This document shows, in pieces, positions 7,157 through 16,347 of a DNA stretch of 64,000 nucleotides. Made by a program: the position numbers and the translations under genes. Position 1 is the first letter of the stretch, and every line of letters begins with the position of its first letter. The stretch comes from Methanohalophilus euhalobius (GTDB lineage Archaea; Halobacteriota; Methanosarcinia; Methanosarcinales; Methanosarcinaceae): the NCBI RefSeq assembly GCF_900215215.1, contig NZ_OBDR01000004.1, positions 1 to 64,000 of the forward strand, read 5' to 3'. The notes below the pieces were generated by a model, which had not been told where the DNA came from, made no database searches, and saw only the letters and a list, made by a program, of their open reading frames with translations.

Positions 7157-8962
7157 ATGAGCGGTCGTGAATATATGCTAGGCAACGTTGCCATTGCCCG
7201 CGGTATTGTAGAAGGGGTTGTGGACGTTGTGTCCGGTTACCCAGGGACCCCTTCTTCCGAAATTGTGGATACTCTGGCTTCTATGAAGGAAAGGGACTTC
7301 TATATTGAATGGTCCGTAAATGAAAAGGTTGCAATGGAAGTGGCTGCAGGGGCCTCTATGGCAGGTGCCCGTTCTGTGGTTACCATGAAACACGTAGGTC
7401 TGAATGTAGCTGCTGATCCCCTGATGACCCTGGCATACATGGGTGTCAAGGGAGGCATGGTTATTATTGTGGCCGATGACCCTTCCTGCCACTCTTCCCA
7501 GAATGAGCAGGATACCCGCAGGTATTCTGTGTTCTCACAGATTCCCTGCCTCGAGCCATCAACCCCCCAGCAAGCCAAGGACATGATTCCTTATGCCTTT
7601 GAATTATCTGAAAAATATGAAATACCGGTAATCTTTCGCTCCACAACACGCATTTCCCATGGCAAGTCGGATATCGAACTGGCTCCAGTCAGGCAGAAGA
7701 CCGGTAAAATCAAATTTGAAAAGAATCCTGACCGTTGGGTAATGGTTCCTAAAAACGCGAGGGTACGTCACCCTCATTTGCTCTCGATTCAACAGGATAT
7801 TCGCGGCGAGCTTGAAGTTTCCGGCTGGAATGAACTTACCATAGAAGCAGAAAGTAATGTTGGTATCATCGCTTCCGGAACAGCTGCAGTTTATGCAAAA
7901 GAAGCACTTGACAGGCTTGGTATCACAGCTTCTTTTTTGAAGATAGGAGCGTATCCAATTCCAGAAGACAGTGTTCGTCAACTTCTTGCTAAAACAGAAC
8001 AGGTAATTGTGATCGAGGAACTTGAACCTGTTATTGAGGATCAGTGCAAGGTAATTGCAAGAGATGTAGAGTTTGAAACTGAAATATTTGGCAAAGCAGA
8101 TGGCCTTCTTCCCCGTACAGGTGAATTCAATGTTGATATCTGCATGGAGGGAATCGCTAAAGCCTTTGGAATTGATTCATGTGAATGTAAACCTGCAAAG
8201 CAGGATATGGAACTGCCTGTAAGACCGCCTGCAATGTGTCCGGGTTGTTCCCACAGGGGTACTTTCCATGTCATGAAAAAAGTATTTGGTGAAGATGCAG
8301 TATTTCCCAGTGACATCGGCTGTTATACTTTAGGTATCCAGCACGGGACGGTGGATACCACTCTATGCATGGGATCCAGTATCAGTGTTGCTTCGGGAAT
8401 CTATGATGCCGGTGAGAAAAAACCCATATGCTGTACAATCGGTGATTCTACCTTTTTCCACACCGGGATTAACAGTTTAATGAATGCTATCTACAATAAA
8501 TCTGATATCACCGTATTGATACTTGATAACAGGACTACTGCGATGACCGGTCACCAACCCAATCCGGGTATGGGTAAGACAGCAACCCGTGAACCAACCG
8601 TCGAGGTTGCGTTTGATAGATTGTGCAGTGCAATGGGTGCTGAATTCGTGGAAGTGGTTGATCCCTACGACATGGCTGCCACAGAAGATGTACTTGAGAG
8701 AGCAAAAGCCTATGAAGGGGTTTCAGTTGTGATAGCCAAACGTGCCTGTGTTATTTCCGCAGCAAGGGAAGGTATAAGATACACTCCGTTTATGGTTGAC
8801 ACAGATCTCTGTAAAGGTTGCCGCAAATGTTTGAAATTTGGCTGCCCTGCAATTGAATTTGATGAAAATTCCAAAAACGCCCTTATCAATTCGATGTGCA
8901 GCGGTTGTGGATTGTGTGTTGAAATATGCACTTTCAACGCTATTGTGGAGGTGAAAAAATGA
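7157..8962 (+). CDS. iorA: Indolepyruvate:ferredoxin oxidoreductase, alpha subunit
   Basis: The large subunit of the enzyme converts aryl pyruvates (from Trp, Phe, Tyr transamination) to aryl-acetyl-CoA with ferredoxin reduction; in methanogens the reverse reaction can make aromatic amino acids from aryl acids. The length of 601 is typical. Order of domains: pyrimidine-binding domain with SGYPGTPSSEI (residues about 26-36) and a HVGLNVAADP motif; a transketolase-like middle; a TPP domain with CPGCSHRG near residue 359 and GDSTFFHTGI; and a C-terminal pair of 4Fe-4S motifs (CKGCRKCLKFGCP, CSGCGLCVEIC). The iorB start overlaps its stop in an ATGA, so the two are co-translated. Confidence 0.92.
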   Translation: MSGREYMLGNVAIARGIVEGVVDVVSGYPGTPSSEIVDTLASMKERDFYIEWSVNEKVAMEVAAGASMAGARSVVTMKHVGLNVAADPLMTLAYMGVKGGMVIIVADDPSCHSSQNEQDTRRYSVFSQIPCLEPSTPQQAKDMIPYAFELSEKYEIPVIFRSTTRISHGKSDIELAPVRQKTGKIKFEKNPDRWVMVPKNARVRHPHLLSIQQDIRGELEVSGWNELTIEAESNVGIIASGTAAVYAKEALDRLGITASFLKIGAYPIPEDSVRQLLAKTEQVIVIEELEPVIEDQCKVIARDVEFETEIFGKADGLLPRTGEFNVDICMEGIAKAFGIDSCECKPAKQDMELPVRPPAMCPGCSHRGTFHVMKKVFGEDAVFPSDIGCYTLGIQHGTVDTTLCMGSSISVASGIYDAGEKKPICCTIGDSTFFHTGINSLMNAIYNKSDITVLILDNRTTAMTGHQPNPGMGKTATREPTVEVAFDRLCSAMGAEFVEVVDPYDMAATEDVLERAKAYEGVSVVIAKRACVISAAREGIRYTPFMVDTDLCKGCRKCLKFGCPAIEFDENSKNALINSMCSGCGLCVEICTFNAIVEVKK

Positions 8963-9552
8963 CTCCCGATCTATCAAAATTTGATCTTGTGATAGCCGGT
9001 GTAGGAGGCCAGGGTGCTGTCAAGGTTTCCGATATAATAGGCAAGGCAGCGGTCTCTGAAGAAATGAGTGTTCGGGCAGCAGAGACACACGGGATGGCCC
9101 AGCGTGGTGGTTCTGTTGTGAATTATGTAAGACTTGGTTGTGAGTTAGGTTCTCTTATTCCCTGCAGCAGTGCCCACGGTATGCTGGCACTGGAGCCGGT
9201 AGAGGCAATGCGCTACATTCATGATGTTGCAAAGGACGGGATAGTTGTGATGAATAACTCCCCGATTTATCCGGTAACCGTTACATCGGGACAATGTACC
9301 TACCCTGATCCACAGGAAATAGTTACCAGAATTGAGAAGGATTACAGGGTTGTGGCTTTTGATGCTGTAGCCCTTGCCAGAGAGGCCGGGAATATGAAAA
9401 CCCTGAATGTTGTGATGCTGGGGGCAATTTCCTCTTATCTTCCAATCCCCGAGGAAACACTGGTGGAATGTATAAGGAATATGGTACCCCCAAAGACCAT
9501 TGATACCAACCTGGAGGCATTCAGGCTGGGCAGGGAAACAACAAGACAGTAA
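8959..9552 (+). CDS. iorB: Indolepyruvate:ferredoxin oxidoreductase, beta subunit
   Basis: This 197-residue subunit carries the gamma-type domain of 2-oxoacid oxidoreductases: VIAGVGGQGAVKVSDIIG near the N-terminus, then ETHGMAQRGGSV, a hallmark of IorB. The ATG at 8959 overlaps the iorA TGA by ATGA, with GGAGGTG ahead; an in-frame start further upstream would lie inside iorA and is not preferred. It forms the active complex with IorA in the cytoplasm. Confidence 0.9.
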   Translation: MTPDLSKFDLVIAGVGGQGAVKVSDIIGKAAVSEEMSVRAAETHGMAQRGGSVVNYVRLGCELGSLIPCSSAHGMLALEPVEAMRYIHDVAKDGIVVMNNSPIYPVTVTSGQCTYPDPQEIVTRIEKDYRVVAFDAVALAREAGNMKTLNVVMLGAISSYLPIPEETLVECIRNMVPPKTIDTNLEAFRLGRETTRQ

Positions 9553-9562
9553 CAATATTACC

Positions 9563-10402
9563 ATGTACAGTATACCCGTTTCATGCTTTGACCTTGACCA
9601 CACTCTGGGATGTGGTCAGGTATTTCGCTGGACAAAAGAAGATGACTGGTGGCACGGTGTGGTACAGGGAGATTATGTACATGCCTTCTATGAACAGGAG
9701 GCGGAGACCCTTTACATTGATTCCCGTCTCCCTGTTGAGTTTTTTGTGAAATATTTCAGGCTGGATGATGACCTGCCCTGTATCTTTTCTTCAATCGATC
9801 ATGATCCTTACGTACATGAAGCAATATCAAAATACAGGGGGTTGCGCCTGATTAGGCAGGATCCCTGGGAATGCCTTGTGTCTTATATGATAGCAACTGC
9901 TTCGAATATTCCCCGTATAATGAAATCCATAGAGAAACTGTCCCGGCTGCTGGGTAGGGAAATTGTAGATGGGATTTATGCCTTTCCTGAAATATCTGCC
10001 CTTGCAGCTTGTTGTGGTGAGGATCTTTGTGACTGCAGTCTGGGTTTCAGAGCACGCCGACTTATCAAAGCTGCCAGGATGATAGAATCAGGGGAATTAG
10101 ACCTTTATGGGCTGTATAATATGGATTATTTTCAGGCCAAGCAGCAATTGATGAATATAGAAGGTATCGGGGAAAAGGTGGCTGATTGTATCCTCCTTTT
10201 CTCCTATGGAAAAATGGAAGCTTTTCCTGTAGATACCCATGTTGACAGGGTAATCAGAAATTATTATTCCGATAGTTTTGAAGGGCCTTACACTAAACCT
10301 AAAATGGCTGAGTGGGCACGATCCTATTTTGGACATTACTGTGGTTATGCCCAGCAGTATCTTTTCTATCAGCACAGGCGTGAAGGTAAACTGGGCAGTT
10401 GA
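9563..10402 (+). CDS. ogg: 8-oxoguanine DNA glycosylase/AP lyase (HhH-GPD family)
   Basis: The enzyme removes oxidised guanine from DNA and nicks the abasic site. The N-terminal OGG-like domain (residues 1-95, with CGQVFRW) precedes the helix-hairpin-helix region IEGIGEKVADCI. In that region Lys205 is the expected Schiff-base lysine; 19 residues later Asp224 in VDTHVDR is the catalytic acid, the same spacing as in human OGG1. The ATG at 9563 is chosen over an open frame from 9500 because it removes overlap with iorB and gives the family length of 279. It converges with the CCA transferase gene. Confidence 0.88.
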   Translation: MYSIPVSCFDLDHTLGCGQVFRWTKEDDWWHGVVQGDYVHAFYEQEAETLYIDSRLPVEFFVKYFRLDDDLPCIFSSIDHDPYVHEAISKYRGLRLIRQDPWECLVSYMIATASNIPRIMKSIEKLSRLLGREIVDGIYAFPEISALAACCGEDLCDCSLGFRARRLIKAARMIESGELDLYGLYNMDYFQAKQQLMNIEGIGEKVADCILLFSYGKMEAFPVDTHVDRVIRNYYSDSFEGPYTKPKMAEWARSYFGHYCGYAQQYLFYQHRREGKLGS

Positions 10403-10407
10403 ATGTA

Positions 10408-11745
10408 TTAAAGGAATTCATTGAGAAAAGCCCGGTAGTCGGTATCCTTTATTTGCAGGATACTTTTCCCGGACAGGATTTCATATTCTTCTTTAATGTT
10501 CTTTGCAACCTGTTTTCCCAGGGAACAGTTGTAAATTTCATTTTCAAGTAATGAAGAGGCTGTAGTATATTTGCGCGGTACTTCAGCTACATATTTCCCG
10601 TCTTCTATGTAGAATGCAAACACATCTGTTCTGTTGGTGTATTTCTCCCTGAACATTTCAGCATGTTGCTTAACCCATACTGGCGGACCCCTGTGTTTTT
10701 TGACCGTTGCAATCTGGGAATTTTCCAGTTCAATGATAAGTACGACATCCTTGCCTACCCATATACCACTTTTAATGAGTTGAAAGTCCTGTTTTTCAAG
10801 TAATGCTTCCACGGACTTTTGCATTTTGAAAAGCTGGGGATACAATATATCTTCTACAACTTCAGGAGTATGGAACTTCAACGCAATTATGGAGCTTGTT
10901 CTTTTATTCATTCTCTGGATTACTTGTTCATCGGACAGTGGAACAGGATTTTTTCGGACAAAAAAAGATTCATTTGGTTCTTTCAGATACTGGCGGCAGA
11001 GATCAACGAAGAGGCAAAATTTATCCAGGGATAGAGCAGCGGCTACGTTTCTTCCTGCATCTGTGGGGTCAATCACCTGAAGAGGCTCGCTATATTCTTT
11101 TGTGGGCTTCAGGAACTCTATTTTCTGATTCGGCTCCCACACTGCTGCGGCTTCAAGCACGTTTTTGAAAGAGCCATAATGGATTATGAGCAGTTCGGTG
11201 AGATAGCCCGAGAAACCCCGGGTTTTCAGTTCTGAGCCATATGTCCCTCCGGCTTTCATGAATTGTTTGAGTAAAAGCACGTCATCTTCAAGACCTTTGA
11301 TCCTCTCTTTTATGAAGCGGTTGTGAAAAGGAGTCCTGTCAACAGCTGAGATAATTCTGGAGGCGTCGGTTACACGGTAGCAGGGAACGATATCTACATC
11401 AAATCCGGCATAGTTCATTTTGGTGTAGGGGTGTTCTGCATAACCTTCCTCCCAAAATCGGCTTTCTTTTGCGAGTTCGTGACCTATGAACAAACCATAC
11501 TCTTCAAGTTTTTCCCGTGGAAGGGATGGGTCAAAACTTATGAATATATCAAGATCATGTGTTCCGGTGATCCATGTATTGCGAGCAGCTGAGCCTACCA
11601 GCTGGACCTTCACATCGGTAATACGTTCTTTTTTGGCTATCTGGATCGCTCTTCTCATCAGATAATCGGCAGTTTTTTCCAGTTTTTCTTTTTCTTTCAA
11701 TGAAGGTTTGATACGTTCCAGTACCTTTTGTTCAAGAGGCAGCAT
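10408..11745 (-). CDS. cca: CCA-adding tRNA nucleotidyltransferase, archaeal class I
   Basis: The enzyme adds or repairs the 3' CCA of tRNAs without a template. The nucleotidyltransferase signature GSAARNTW (residues 51-58) and the metal-binding pair Asp64 and Asp66 in HDLDIF are present, followed by a third carboxylate in FDVDIVPCY. The central tRNA-binding and C-terminal ferredoxin-like domains fill the remaining length; 445 residues is normal. The promoter region upstream has a TATA stretch (read on the minus strand GGATATATAG) near 11812. It is a monocistronic gene converging with ogg. Confidence 0.9.
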   Translation of the reverse strand: MLPLEQKVLERIKPSLKEKEKLEKTADYLMRRAIQIAKKERITDVKVQLVGSAARNTWITGTHDLDIFISFDPSLPREKLEEYGLFIGHELAKESRFWEEGYAEHPYTKMNYAGFDVDIVPCYRVTDASRIISAVDRTPFHNRFIKERIKGLEDDVLLLKQFMKAGGTYGSELKTRGFSGYLTELLIIHYGSFKNVLEAAAVWEPNQKIEFLKPTKEYSEPLQVIDPTDAGRNVAAALSLDKFCLFVDLCRQYLKEPNESFFVRKNPVPLSDEQVIQRMNKRTSSIIALKFHTPEVVEDILYPQLFKMQKSVEALLEKQDFQLIKSGIWVGKDVVLIIELENSQIATVKKHRGPPVWVKQHAEMFREKYTNRTDVFAFYIEDGKYVAEVPRKYTTASSLLENEIYNCSLGKQVAKNIKEEYEILSGKSILQIKDTDYRAFLNEFL

Positions 11746-11886
11746 GCAAATCCTTTTGAGTTCTGTGTTTTACAGTTATGTTATGTATGGCTTTTCAGCT
11801 GTTTTTTACTATATATCCTTTGAAGCTATATACTGTTTCTTTTATTGTTATTTTATAATATAAATGAACATAAAACTGTCTAACGA

Positions 11887-11899
11887 TAAAAATTTATAG
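11887..11899 (+). promoter_or_regulatory. Probable BRE/TATA of the ferritin operon
   Basis: GATAAAAATTTATAG lies about 110 bases before the ferritin start, giving a leader of roughly 80 bases. The leader contains GACAG and CTGTC arms (about 11935 and 11963) that could form a loose hairpin. No clear metal-regulator box is visible in the 258-base gap. Confidence 0.4.
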
Positions 11900-12003
11900 C
11901 TATCTATCTTCTCTTCTATGGATAACGGGAGTTTGACAGATGGAGAACAGGTGGTGCAGTTTAACTGTCGTTGTCTTTTTTGAGTCTATATTTGGAGGTA
12001 AAT

Positions 12004-12519
12004 ATGTTAAGTGAAAAGATGATCGATGCGCTGAACGAGCAAATAAACAGGGAAATGTACTCTGCTTATCTTTATATGGCAATGTCAGCTGCAAGTTCAT
12101 ATAAAGGACTTGACGGCTTTTCGAACTGGTTTATGGTGCAGTATCAGGAAGAAATGACTCATGCCATGCGTATATATGATTACTTGAATGGACAGGGGGC
12201 ACAAATCCAGCTTAAGGCAATAGAGCAGCCACCAAAGGAATTTGGTACGCCTCTTGAGATGTTCAAGGCAACCCTTGAACACGAACAGTTCATCACAAGG
12301 TCCATCAATGAACTGGTCACTCTTGCAAATGAAGAGAAGGACTATGCAACAAACATATTCCTGCAGTGGTTTGTCACCGAACAGGTCGAAGAAGAGAGCA
12401 ATGACAATGAAATAATCAGCAAACTCCAGCTTGCAGGTGAAGATGGCAATGGCCTTTTTATGATTGACAAGGAACTCGGGGCAAGGGTTTTCACCCCACC
12501 GGCACAGGAAGAACAGTAA
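12004..12519 (+). CDS. ftn: Ferritin (non-heme iron storage)
   Basis: The protein oxidises Fe(II) and stores Fe(III) in a 24-mer shell. All classical ferroxidase-centre residues are present in this reading frame: Glu17, Glu50, His53, Glu94 and Gln127. The length of 171 and the four-helix pattern fit bacterial/archaeal FtnA. The ATG at 12004 follows TTGGAGGT and is preferred to an upstream TTG. It is the first gene of a run with superoxide reductase, an AhpD-like protein and DUF2892. Iron storage coupled to superoxide removal limits Fenton chemistry in an anaerobe exposed to oxygen. Confidence 0.93.
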   Translation: MLSEKMIDALNEQINREMYSAYLYMAMSAASSYKGLDGFSNWFMVQYQEEMTHAMRIYDYLNGQGAQIQLKAIEQPPKEFGTPLEMFKATLEHEQFITRSINELVTLANEEKDYATNIFLQWFVTEQVEEESNDNEIISKLQLAGEDGNGLFMIDKELGARVFTPPAQEEQ

Positions 12520-12540
12520 TCAGTAAAAGGAGGATTTGAT

Positions 12541-12888
12541 ATGGATATTGAAGAATTAATTAAAGGAAAGGTATCGGAAGGCAAAGAGAAACATGTACCT
12601 GATATTTCAATCAGCAAGTCCCATGGTTCAGACGTGGAAGACCTTGTGACGGTCCATGTGGGAAAGGAAGTTGCCCATCCCAATACGGTTGAGCATCATA
12701 TTGTATGGCTTGAGTTGTATGGTGTGAAAGGGAACGGGCAGGTAGTAGATCTTGGACGTGCGGAGTTTGGCCCCTCTTTTACCGAGCCTCTTGCAAGGTT
12801 TAAGTTAAATGTTGCCGATTTCAAGGCCGTGTTTGCTATGTCCTATTGTAATGTACACGGCCTGTGGCAGAACCTGATCGAACTCTAA
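12541..12888 (+). CDS. sor: Superoxide reductase (class II, neelaredoxin type)
   Basis: The protein reduces superoxide to peroxide at a single Fe(His)4Cys centre. The ligands are visible: His18 (in EKHVP), His46 and His52 (AHPNTVEH), Cys103 and His106 (SYCNVHG). Glu16 and Lys17, the usual catalytic loop residues, are also present. No N-terminal desulforedoxin domain exists, so this is class II. It lies 21 bases after ferritin with AAAGGAGG ahead. A diverged second copy occurs at 42900-43328. Confidence 0.93.
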   Translation: MDIEELIKGKVSEGKEKHVPDISISKSHGSDVEDLVTVHVGKEVAHPNTVEHHIVWLELYGVKGNGQVVDLGRAEFGPSFTEPLARFKLNVADFKAVFAMSYCNVHGLWQNLIEL

Positions 12889-12903
12889 GGTTAGGTGAAA
12901 TTC

Positions 12904-13263
12904 ATGGGCACAAATGCAGATAATGGAAAAGAAGTCAAGGGTTTCCTTCCAAGGTCCATAAGGTATGCCCAGGACATAAATGAAGACTTCTCTGAGGCCC
13001 TTGCATCCTTTTACACTGCTGTTTGGGAAGACAGGGAGGATGGTCTCTCCATGAAGGAGAAACATCTTCTTGTCTTTTCCATTGCCTGTTCCAATAATAA
13101 CAGTGAAAGTGCAGTGAAAATTCTTGAAAGACTCAAGAAATTTGGGGCAACCCGTACTGAGATCACGGATTGTATGATGATCGCTGCCTGGACAGGTGGT
13201 ATCCAGAATTTCACTGATTTCAGCAGGCAGGTATTAAAGCAGATGGATAAATTGGAATTCTAA
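12904..13263 (+). CDS. Carboxymuconolactone decarboxylase (AhpD-like) family protein with one cysteine
   Basis: The 119-residue all-helical protein has the AhpD-like core (EKHLLVFSIACS around residues 52-63). AhpD enzymes use a CxxC pair plus His to reduce peroxiredoxin; here only Cys62 remains, followed by SNNNSE, so classical disulfide chemistry is unlikely. The ATG at 12904 follows TTAGGTGA at a better distance than the GTG at 12895. Its position after superoxide reductase suggests a role in handling the peroxide formed or in thiol repair, but the activity is uncertain. Confidence 0.7.
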   Translation: MGTNADNGKEVKGFLPRSIRYAQDINEDFSEALASFYTAVWEDREDGLSMKEKHLLVFSIACSNNNSESAVKILERLKKFGATRTEITDCMMIAAWTGGIQNFTDFSRQVLKQMDKLEF

Positions 13264-13276
13264 AAGGCAATCGACT

Positions 13277-13501
13277 ATGACTTTCAAAGATATATTGCTC
13301 GAGGAAAATGTCGGCGGATTTGACCTTTTCCTCAGAGCCCTGATTGGTTCAGTGGCAACGATTGCCCTGGCCATGGGTCTGGTAGAAACCTCCCCCTGGA
13401 ACTGGCTGGTTGCTCTGGTGGCTTTGGCTGGATTATTTACGGCAATGATAAGGCACTGTACGCCCTATCATTATCTGGGTATCAATACCGCAAAAAAATA
13501 A
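13277..13501 (+). CDS. DUF2892 (YgaP-like) small membrane protein
   Basis: The 74-residue protein has two membrane helices (about residues 17-37 and 43-60) and a C-terminal RHCTPYHYLGINT-type motif, the DUF2892/YgaP transmembrane-domain signature. In bacteria this domain often accompanies rhodanese or sulfur-handling proteins. Here it ends the ferritin-superoxide reductase run, 13 bases after the AhpD-like gene. The function is unknown. It converges with ahbC, with only base 13501 between reading frames. Confidence 0.75.
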   Translation: MTFKDILLEENVGGFDLFLRALIGSVATIALAMGLVETSPWNWLVALVALAGLFTAMIRHCTPYHYLGINTAKK

Positions 13502-14695
13502 TTATTCCAGCCCGATCTCTTCATCTGTAAGATAACAGGCCGGGTCATCTGCCCAGACATTGCCATAAACAGCTTCTGCACGGACACGGAAATTTCCGTT
13601 ACAGATGTCCAGCCACTTGCACCGGCCACATCTTTTTGCATGTTCCTTCAATAGGGGTTTGCGATCTTTCAGGCCTGCAAGTAAATTGTCGCTGAGATCT
13701 GTCCATATCTCACTGAAAGGTCTTTCCCTGATATTCCCGATGTTGTAGTGGCGCCAGAACTGGTCCGGGTGCACTGTTCCATCCCAGGAAACACAACCAA
13801 TTCCTACGCCGGTGGAATTTCCTCCGTTCATTTTCATAAGTTCGAGGGCCTCGGCCGCACGTTCGGGTTCTTCTTCCTTTAATTTCATGTAGAGGTAAGG
13901 AGCATCACAATGATTGTCCACTGTGAGTACCTCTGGTTTAATTCCCTTCTCATAAAGCTGTTTTGTACGATCCAGAATCAAATCTACGGTTTCCCGGCTT
14001 TCTTCATGTGTCAGGTCCTGTTTTATGAGGTCGCTGCCTCTGCCTGCATACACAAGATGATAGAAACAAATCCGCGGAATTCCTTCTTCTTCCAGCAGGT
14101 CGAATATTGCAGGGATTTCCCGGAAATTACTTTTATTGATTGTAAAACGCAGGCCAACCTTGATTCCTGCTTTCATGCAGTTGCGGACACCTTCAAGCGC
14201 CTTTTTGAAAGCCCCTTGTTGTCCGCGGAACCTGTCATTTGTCTCTTCCGTGCCGTCAATGGATATTCCAACATAGGACAGACCGATTTCCTTTAGTTTT
14301 TTTGCCATGTCCATATCTATTAGTGTGCCATTTGTGGAAATTACTGCTCTTAGGCCTTTTGAGACTGCATATTCGGCCAATTCAGGCAGGTCTTTCCTTA
14401 CAAGAGGTTCTCCTCCGGAAAAAAGTATGACAGGGGTCTTGAATTCTGCCAGGTCATCAATGAGTCTTTTTCCTTCTTCTGTGGATAGTTCCCCCTCAAA
14501 ATCCTTCTCATCTGCCTGGGCATAACAGTGAATGCATTTGAGGTTACATTTGCGGGTGATATTCCATACTACAACAGGTTTCTTGTCCTTTGAGAACTGG
14601 AGGAGGTGGGAAGGTAATCTGGAGGAATGCCGTCCATATCTCAGGGCATCCGATGGTTCGACAGTTTTGCAATAGAGCTTTGAAATACCGATCAT
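13502..14695 (-). CDS. ahbC: Radical SAM heme-synthesis enzyme (12,18-didecarboxysiroheme deacetylase)
   Basis: AhbC removes two acetate chains from 12,18-didecarboxysiroheme in the siroheme-dependent heme route, giving Fe-coproporphyrin. The radical SAM triad is Cys50, Cys54 and Cys57 (CNLKCIHC), followed by FSGGEPL. A SPASM-like C-terminus with CGRCKWLDIC and a final Cys binds another cluster. The start at 14695 (MIGISKLYC) matches the family and has GAAGG ahead; an upstream in-frame GTG/ATG at 14716 would overlap hemD. Cytochrome-containing methanogens use this route. Neighbours hemD and cobA supply the precursors. Confidence 0.85.
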   Translation of the reverse strand: MIGISKLYCKTVEPSDALRYGRHSSRLPSHLLQFSKDKKPVVVWNITRKCNLKCIHCYAQADEKDFEGELSTEEGKRLIDDLAEFKTPVILFSGGEPLVRKDLPELAEYAVSKGLRAVISTNGTLIDMDMAKKLKEIGLSYVGISIDGTEETNDRFRGQQGAFKKALEGVRNCMKAGIKVGLRFTINKSNFREIPAIFDLLEEEGIPRICFYHLVYAGRGSDLIKQDLTHEESRETVDLILDRTKQLYEKGIKPEVLTVDNHCDAPYLYMKLKEEEPERAAEALELMKMNGGNSTGVGIGCVSWDGTVHPDQFWRHYNIGNIRERPFSEIWTDLSDNLLAGLKDRKPLLKEHAKRCGRCKWLDICNGNFRVRAEAVYGNVWADDPACYLTDEEIGLE

Positions 14696-14708
14696 TTCTA
14701 AACCTTCT

Positions 14709-15497
14709 TCAGTCAAAGTATTCGTCTTTAATTGTCTTTAGCATTTCATCGAAGGTGTACTTGCAGGGCTTTATAGTTGTTTCCACGCCATATTCCCGAA
14801 TGGTATTTGCTGTAGGAGTGCCAATTGCAGCCACGATAGACTTTTTCATTACTTCCTTTATGTCATCGGTTTTTCCCATCTCTTCTGCCAGGCTGAAAAA
14901 ATTGCGTACCATCATGGAACTTGTGAAGGCAAAAATCGTAATATCCCCGGTTGCCGCCCTTTTGATAAGTTCTCTCTGCTTGTCTCCTTCGGGACGCATG
15001 AGTGTATATACCTGTGTTTCCAGAACTGATGCACCACACTTTTCGAGTCCTTCTATAAGCAGGATTGAGCCATAGGCACTGCGCGCGGTATCCACTATCT
15101 TTCCCTTAACATCAGGACAGAGATATTCGACCAGTCCTTCTGAGCTGTAGACACCTGGTATACCAAGAACTCCAATATCAAGCTCTTCCAGCCTCTTTTT
15201 TGTATTTGGGCCGATGGTTATTACTTTTGTCCTGTTAAGAGCATTGGCAAATTCATTCCTGTCATCTACCTTGTCCAGGGTATAGTCGATACCGTTGGCA
15301 CTGGTAAATATCACATAGTCGCTTTTTCCAGAAAGGACATGCTCTGTGAATGTATCGAACATGTCATCTTTCATATCCGTCAGCTCGATCATTGGCGCCT
15401 CGAACACCTCATATCCCATGGATTGTGCCATCTCACGGGATTTTGCGAGGTAATTGCGAGGCCTCATTATTGCTATGGTATTATTTTTTTTATCCAT
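14709..15497 (-). CDS. hemD: Uroporphyrinogen-III synthase
   Basis: The enzyme closes and inverts the D ring of hydroxymethylbilane to uroporphyrinogen III. The fold is a two-lobed alternating alpha/beta structure; recognisable stretches are VIFTSANGI (about residues 63-71), KVITIGPNT, and FAFTSSMMVRNFF in the second lobe. I chose the ATG at 15497 (MDKKNNTIAIMRP) with GGGGAT ahead, not the longer frame to 15560, because the latter overlaps cobA and is hydrophobic noise. cobA ends one base before this start, so the genes are co-translated. Confidence 0.85.
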   Translation of the reverse strand: MDKKNNTIAIMRPRNYLAKSREMAQSMGYEVFEAPMIELTDMKDDMFDTFTEHVLSGKSDYVIFTSANGIDYTLDKVDDRNEFANALNRTKVITIGPNTKKRLEELDIGVLGIPGVYSSEGLVEYLCPDVKGKIVDTARSAYGSILLIEGLEKCGASVLETQVYTLMRPEGDKQRELIKRAATGDITIFAFTSSMMVRNFFSLAEEMGKTDDIKEVMKKSIVAAIGTPTANTIREYGVETTIKPCKYTFDEMLKTIKDEYFD

Positions 15498-15498
15498 A

Positions 15499-16263
15499 TT
15501 ATCCCCATAAGACCTTTTGCATACCCAGAATATCATGTACGGAAACCACATCACCCACAACTGTTATTGCAGGGGCCTTTACACCGGCCTTTTTTGCTTT
15601 TTCTGCTATGTTCTCAATATTTCCTGTGGTGATCCTCTGATCGGGTCGGGTTCCTTTTTCGATAATTGCTACCGGAGTTGATGGCTGTTTGCCGTATTTT
15701 TTCAGTGCGTTCATATTCTGCTCCAGCCTTTTTACTCCCATAAATATGACCAGGGTCCCCGGGAATTGTGCCAGGTTTTCCCAATCAAGACCGGTTTTTG
15801 TTTTGGTCGGGTCTTCATGGCCGGTAATAAATGTAACCATTGATGCATGGTCCCTGTGGGTTACAGGGATTCCGGCATAAGCAGGTGCTGCAATTGCAGA
15901 GGTGATACCGGGTACAACCTCAAAATCGATTCCTGCCTGTACAAGTTTTTCAGCCTCTTCGCCGCCCCTGCCGAACATATAGGGGTCCCCTCCCTTTAAT
16001 CGAACGACACTTTTTCCTTCTTCTGCCTTTTTCACTATCAGATCGTTGATTTCTGTCTGGGTTAGTTTATGGTTGCCTGCATATTTTCCTGCATCTATTT
16101 TTTCTGCTGTTTCAGGCATGCTTTGCAGGATTGCTTCTCCTGGCAACTGGTCATAGACGATGACCTCTGCGTTGTCTATTAACTTTCTTGCTTTTATTGT
16201 GAGCAGTTCCGGATCTCCGGGGCCGGACCCAACAAGATATACTTTCCCGTATCCGCTATTCAT
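15499..16263 (-). CDS. cobA: Uroporphyrinogen-III C-methyltransferase
   Basis: The SAM-dependent enzyme methylates uroporphyrinogen III at C2 and C7 to precorrin-2, the branch to siroheme, heme (via AhbABCD), cobalamin and F430. Clear SUMT motifs: VYLVGSGPGDPELLT at the N-terminus, VVRLKGGDPYMFGRGGEE (about residues 86-103), VPGITSAIAAPAYAGIPVTHR. The length of 254 is normal for a stand-alone SUMT. It is the first gene of the cobA-hemD-ahbC cluster. Confidence 0.93.
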   Translation of the reverse strand: MNSGYGKVYLVGSGPGDPELLTIKARKLIDNAEVIVYDQLPGEAILQSMPETAEKIDAGKYAGNHKLTQTEINDLIVKKAEEGKSVVRLKGGDPYMFGRGGEEAEKLVQAGIDFEVVPGITSAIAAPAYAGIPVTHRDHASMVTFITGHEDPTKTKTGLDWENLAQFPGTLVIFMGVKRLEQNMNALKKYGKQPSTPVAIIEKGTRPDQRITTGNIENIAEKAKKAGVKAPAITVVGDVVSVHDILGMQKVLWG

Positions 16264-16347
16264 GATATTAATCCTCTATTGACGTGTTTGAGGAACTAAG
16301 GATTTGATTGGTTAAAAAGGTTATATGTACCGGATAGAAGTTGGAGG

